From contig JACRAA010000034.1 of assembly GCA_016213595.1 (NCBI GenBank), forward strand, positions 1 to 8,684: DNA of 8,684 nt, read 5' to 3'. The DNA is from Actinomycetota bacterium. Its GTDB lineage: Bacteria; Actinomycetota; Actinomycetes; Propionibacteriales; Propionibacteriaceae. The notes under the pieces are model-generated. The model was not told the origin of the DNA, searched no databases, and was given only the letters and a program-made list of their open reading frames with translations. This document shows positions 6,715 through 8,684 of this stretch, one piece after another. Both the position numbers and the translations under genes were made by a program. The stretch's first letter is position 1. Every line of letters begins with the position of its first letter.

Positions 6715-7260
6715 ATGCGACGCCGTGTCGCGGTGGGCTCCAGGGGGATGCGCTCCACTGCGGCCCGCCGCGGATTCGGCCTCCGGCTCGCGGGTCTCTG
6801 CGCGGTCCTCGGGTGGCTCGTCGCCGGCTGCGGCAGCGGGGCGTTGACCGCCGTCACGTCCGCGTCGTCGAGCGAGGCAGCGCCACCGTCGTCGCCGGCG
6901 ACCACACCCGTCACGACCCTCGCATCGCTGCCACCGGAGCTCGTCGGCAGCTGGACGACGGCGACCTGGCAGAGCCAGTCGGGCTATCCGCAGCTCCGGC
7001 GCACGTACGTGTTCGCGGCCGACGGCCGCTACGCCTACACCCTCGGGCAGTGCGAGTCGTCGACGCAGTGCGCCCTCGTCTCGCGCGAGTCCGGCGCCGC
7101 CCATGTCGCGAACGGCGTCCTCTACCTCCAGCCGCAGACGGATTCCAGCGATGGCCCGCGCTCCTCGCGGTACGTCGTCGACCGCGATCCCGTCGTCGGC
7201 GACGTCAGGCTGAACCTGTCCCTCGCGAGCGGGGACACCGACATCTTCTACCGCGAATAG
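6715..7260 (+). CDS. Small lipoprotein with lipocalin-like domain
   Basis: A 181-residue secreted lipoprotein of unknown function. Seen: an arginine-rich n-region, a hydrophobic stretch GLCAVLGWLV and the lipobox LVAGC with Cys39, the residue expected to be diacylated after signal peptidase II cleavage. A Ser/Thr/Pro/Ala-rich linker follows to about residue 70. The rest (about 73-181) begins LPPELVGSWTTATW and alternates short strands such as RTYVFAADGRYAYTLG. The L-GSW opening resembles small lipocalin-like beta-barrel domains; that assignment is inference. Cys113 and Cys119 could form a disulfide outside the membrane. ATG 6715 is favoured by the leaderless promoter; ATG 6748, 11 codons in, would give a more usual signal length but has its G-rich sequence directly abutting the start. 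Codon use is strongly GC-biased, as expected of a working gene. Confidence 0.8.
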   Translation: MRRRVAVGSRGMRSTAARRGFGLRLAGLCAVLGWLVAGCGSGALTAVTSASSSEAAPPSSPATTPVTTLASLPPELVGSWTTATWQSQSGYPQLRRTYVFAADGRYAYTLGQCESSTQCALVSRESGAAHVANGVLYLQPQTDSSDGPRSSRYVVDRDPVVGDVRLNLSLASGDTDIFYRE

Positions 7261-7272
7261 GCGCACTCTGAC

Positions 7273-7291
7273 GGCCGAGTACCGAGCGGCC
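7273..7291. terminator. Hairpin after the lipoprotein gene
   Basis: GGCCG (7273-7277) pairs with CGGCC (7287-7291) across a 9-base loop, 12 bases past the lipoprotein stop and just before the end of the opposing hydrolase fragment. The position suits a terminator between convergent genes, but the stem is short and no T-run follows. Confidence 0.25.
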
Positions 7292-7297
7292 CCGAGG

Positions 7298-7441
7298 TCA
7301 ACCGTCCCCGGCGGCTGGGCCCACCCGGGCCAGCCACTCCTCCAGCAGCGCACCCAGTACCCCAGGGCGTTCGTGCGACAGGGCGTGGCCGCGGTCCTCG
7401 ACCACCGTCAGGTCCGCTCCATCGCCGCCTGCCCAATGGCC
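7298..7441 (-). pseudogene. C-terminal fragment of an alpha/beta hydrolase
   Basis: Reading from about 7441 to the TGA at 7298-7300 gives DLTVVEDRGHALSHERPG and then LGALLEEWLARVG. This is the classic end of an alpha/beta hydrolase: last strand, catalytic His in GHALSHERP, then the terminal helix. No start codon lies in this frame before an upstream TAG near 7534, and the nucleophile and acid regions are missing. A different frame upstream (from ATG 7526) gives a coding-like TSVIRPRSGWSAFAV, possibly another scrap of the same or a neighbouring gene. The fragment is a relic and cannot be catalytic. It is not similar enough by eye to be a copy of either intact hydrolase here. Confidence 0.65.
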
Positions 7442-7628
7442 CGACCTGGTCGACGACTGGTGCGCCTTCAGCGGCGACCGCGAACGCGGACCAGCCCGAG
7501 CGTGGACGGATGACCGAAGTCATCACTAGTTGCCGCCCTCAATTGGCCGCTTACGGGCGTGGACAGCAATCCAGGTCCGCTCCCGTCCGGGCTTGCTCTT
7601 CCGAGCATCGATGAGCATCCTGACGCGC

Positions 7629-8108
7629 ATGACGATGATCGAGTTCGAGCTTGAGCGCGTGATCGAGGCGCCGGTTGGCGACGTGTTCGCGCGGCTCGTC
7701 GACATCGAGGGGTACAACGCCTGGATGCCCCAGAAGGGCAGCATGTTGCACCGCACTCGGCAGACCTCGCCCGGGGAGCCAACCGTCGGCACGACCTACG
7801 TCGACGAGACCAGCCAGGGCTCGATCCGTGGCGAGATCGTTGAGTGTGAGGCTCCACGCACAGTCGTCTTCCACTGGTGGGAGAAATCGAGGTCGGGCAA
7901 GGTTCGGCTCGAAGGCTGGCCCGGTTACGTCCTCGAGGCGTCGCGCGAAAACGCGACGCTGGTCCGCCATCGCGCGAAGCTGAGGGCGTTCGGCGCCTAT
8001 CGCCTGGCCGCGCCGATCCTTAAGCGGCTAGTGATCCGGGAGCGCACGACCACCATAGATGCGCTGAAGGCATCGTTTGCCGGCGGTGGGAACAGGCCAA
8101 CCATGTGA
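7629..8108 (+). CDS. SRPBCC / polyketide cyclase-like protein
   Basis: A 159-residue cytoplasmic protein of the START/SRPBCC fold, a helix-grip domain with a deep pocket for hydrophobic ligands. Seen: first strand and helix FELERVIEAPVGDVFARLVD (6-25), the family's GY-W motif in GYNAWMPQ (28-35), a run of strands including GEIVECEAPRTVVFHWWE (68-85), and a long C-terminal helix ending RTTTIDALKASF (139-150). Length and order match single-domain members. The start is uncertain: ATG 7611 (165 residues), 7629 or 7635 are all in frame, and none has a clear ribosome binding site. I chose 7629 because the first strand usually begins within a few residues of the start. The ligand is unknown; relatives bind or cyclise polyketides, or act as toxin or stress proteins. 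The gene stands alone between two relics but is itself intact. Confidence 0.8.
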   Translation: MTMIEFELERVIEAPVGDVFARLVDIEGYNAWMPQKGSMLHRTRQTSPGEPTVGTTYVDETSQGSIRGEIVECEAPRTVVFHWWEKSRSGKVRLEGWPGYVLEASRENATLVRHRAKLRAFGAYRLAAPILKRLVIRERTTTIDALKASFAGGGNRPTM

Positions 8109-8160
8109 TCGACGGTGACTGAGTAGCTAAACAGGTCCGCCTCTGCCGCACCCCGCCGCT

Positions 8161-8530
8161 TCACTCGGGCGATAGGTCGAGACGGGCGATCGAGCGGAGG
8201 ACTCCAGCAATGTGATCAGATGTGGGGTCGGCAACGACAGAACCCATGTCCCACTTCGGCGCGTTGTCCAAAGCGGTGGATGCCAGCATCGGCACATTCC
8301 ATACAAGTCGTCCTCGAAACGCAGAACAGGACCGAACTCCTCCTCGACCGCGTGGAGAAGCATCGTGATCGCAGTCGGCAAATCAGTCACGGGAAGCTCT
8401 GTGGCCCATGGCAGGGTGATGCCACGCTGACCCCCTACAGCTATGGGTTTGAGCGAGCAGTCGCCAAACGCACTACTTCGCCGCGGGGAGTCAGTGCCAC
8501 TTCGCCAAGACCCCGGAGACGACAGTGGCT
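8161..8530 (-). pseudogene. Frameshifted small gene of unknown function
   Basis: Three coding-like pieces in successive frames join by single-base losses. Piece 1 reads LGEVALTPRGEVVRLATARS (from about 8509) to Pro at 8446; piece 2 reads IAVGGQRGITLPWATELP to FEDDLYG (8444-8298); piece 3 reads NVPMLASTALDNAPKWDMGS to the TGA at 8161-8163. One C added at the CCC run 8445-8447 and one A at the AA pair 8297-8298 (both as read on the minus strand) restores a single frame of roughly 115-130 residues. I do not recognise the family; the product would be acidic, with no membrane segment or signal. The true start is unclear: GTG 8390 lies in the middle piece and GTG 8557 overlaps the hairpin. The gene lies directly downstream of tRNA-Leu on the same strand. 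It is either a true pseudogene or an intact gene with two homopolymer sequencing errors. Confidence 0.6.
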
Positions 8531-8557
8531 CTGACTATCTACCCTAGTCAGAGCCAC
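8525..8557 (-). terminator. 13-bp hairpin downstream of tRNA-Leu
   Basis: GTGGCTCTGACTA (8525-8537) and TAGTCAGAGCCAC (8545-8557) are perfectly complementary around a 7-base loop. The structure begins 10 bases after the tRNA 3' end on the minus strand, where a tRNA transcript should end. There is no T-run, which is common for terminators in GC-rich actinobacteria. Confidence 0.75.
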
Positions 8558-8567
8558 ATTCGTACAG

Positions 8568-8652
8568 TGTCCGAGAGAGGACTTGAACCTCCATGCCCTT
8601 TACGGGCACTAGCACCTCAAGCTAGCGCGTCTACCTATTCCGCCACCCGGAC
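8568..8652 (-). tRNA. tRNA-Leu (anticodon GAG)
   Basis: An 85-base class II tRNA on the minus strand. The acceptor stem GTCCGGG pairs with CTCGGAC (one G-U); a D-arm with GCG/CGC follows. The anticodon stem CTAGC/GCTAG encloses loop TTGAGGT, giving anticodon GAG, which reads CUC and CUU leucine codons. A long variable arm TGCCC-GTAAA-GGGCA is the class II hallmark of Leu. The T-arm is GGAGG-TTCAAGT-CCTCT and the discriminator base is A. CCA is not encoded (ACTG follows). Nothing in the mature sequence looks damaged. tRNA-Leu genes are frequent integration targets for tyrosine recombinases. Confidence 0.96.
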
Positions 8653-8659
8653 GAGTGCT

Positions 8660-8675
8660 CCGGTGTCTCCACCGG
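8660..8675. repeat. Small hairpin upstream of tRNA-Leu
   Basis: CCGGTG (8660-8665) and CACCGG (8670-8675) pair around a TCTC loop, just 5' of the tRNA gene on the minus strand. The window ends 9 bases later, so it cannot be judged whether this is a terminator of an upstream gene or part of the promoter. Confidence 0.3.
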
Positions 8676-8684
8676 CCCGGATGA

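Noticed and set aside
6426..6914. Minus-strand 162-codon frame containing the tandem repeat
   Set aside because: Half of it is antisense to the lipoprotein signal peptide and linker. Only the repeat part looks coding-like, and it has no start of its own.
6643..7353. Minus-strand 236-codon frame opposite the lipoprotein
   Set aside because: Arg/Gly/Ala-rich shadow. The plus strand has a lipobox, linker and domain, and a promoter.
8444..8461. Similarity of GTTTGAGCGAGCAG to the arm of the 4503-4514 repeat
   Set aside because: Only 8 contiguous matching bases with a shifted continuation; too short to count as an att pair.
1..8684. CRISPR array
   Set aside because: The only direct repeat seen is the two-copy 54-bp tandem unit, with no spacers; no cas-like gene is present.

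Overview
The window reads as chromosomal DNA from a high-GC Gram-positive bacterium (Actinomycetota). The intact genes are strongly GC-rich, the ABC exporter, integrase and SRPBCC families are of the kind common there, GTG starts occur, and one promoter has the spacing of an actinobacterial leaderless transcript. I cannot name a genus from the sequence.

Layout, left to right. Bases 1-326 hold no convincing gene but carry a perfect 10-bp inverted repeat. A membrane-anchored alpha/beta hydrolase of the proline-iminopeptidase type (327-1577, +) converges on a two-gene ABC exporter operon (ATPase then permease, 3459 down to 1676, -), whose genes overlap by 4 bases (ATGA). Beyond the ABC promoter region lies a broken tyrosine-recombinase gene (about 3661-4363, +). 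It has lost its N-terminal DNA-binding domain and carries two single-base deletions. It is followed by a long interrupted inverted repeat (4447-4527). A second, soluble alpha/beta hydrolase follows on the minus strand (4650-5636).

Bases 5637-6700 are about 1 kb with no gene I can support; they end in two copies of a 54-bp tandem repeat. A probable leaderless promoter then drives a small lipoprotein (6715-7260, +). After it come a C-terminal remnant of another alpha/beta hydrolase (-), an intact SRPBCC/polyketide-cyclase-like protein (7629-8108, +), a small frameshifted gene of unknown function (about 8161-8530, -), a 13-bp hairpin terminator and a class II tRNA-Leu(GAG) gene (8568-8652, -).

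The window looks like accessory or decaying DNA between working genes: an integrase relic, gene fragments and an adjacent tRNA gene are what an old genomic island leaves behind. That reading is inference; no att repeat was found. The only clear functional partnership is the ABC ATPase with its permease. All four frameshifts I could place are one-base losses at or beside short homopolymers (G, G, C, A), so sequencing error must be excluded before calling these genes dead. I found no convincing undescribed multi-gene system.
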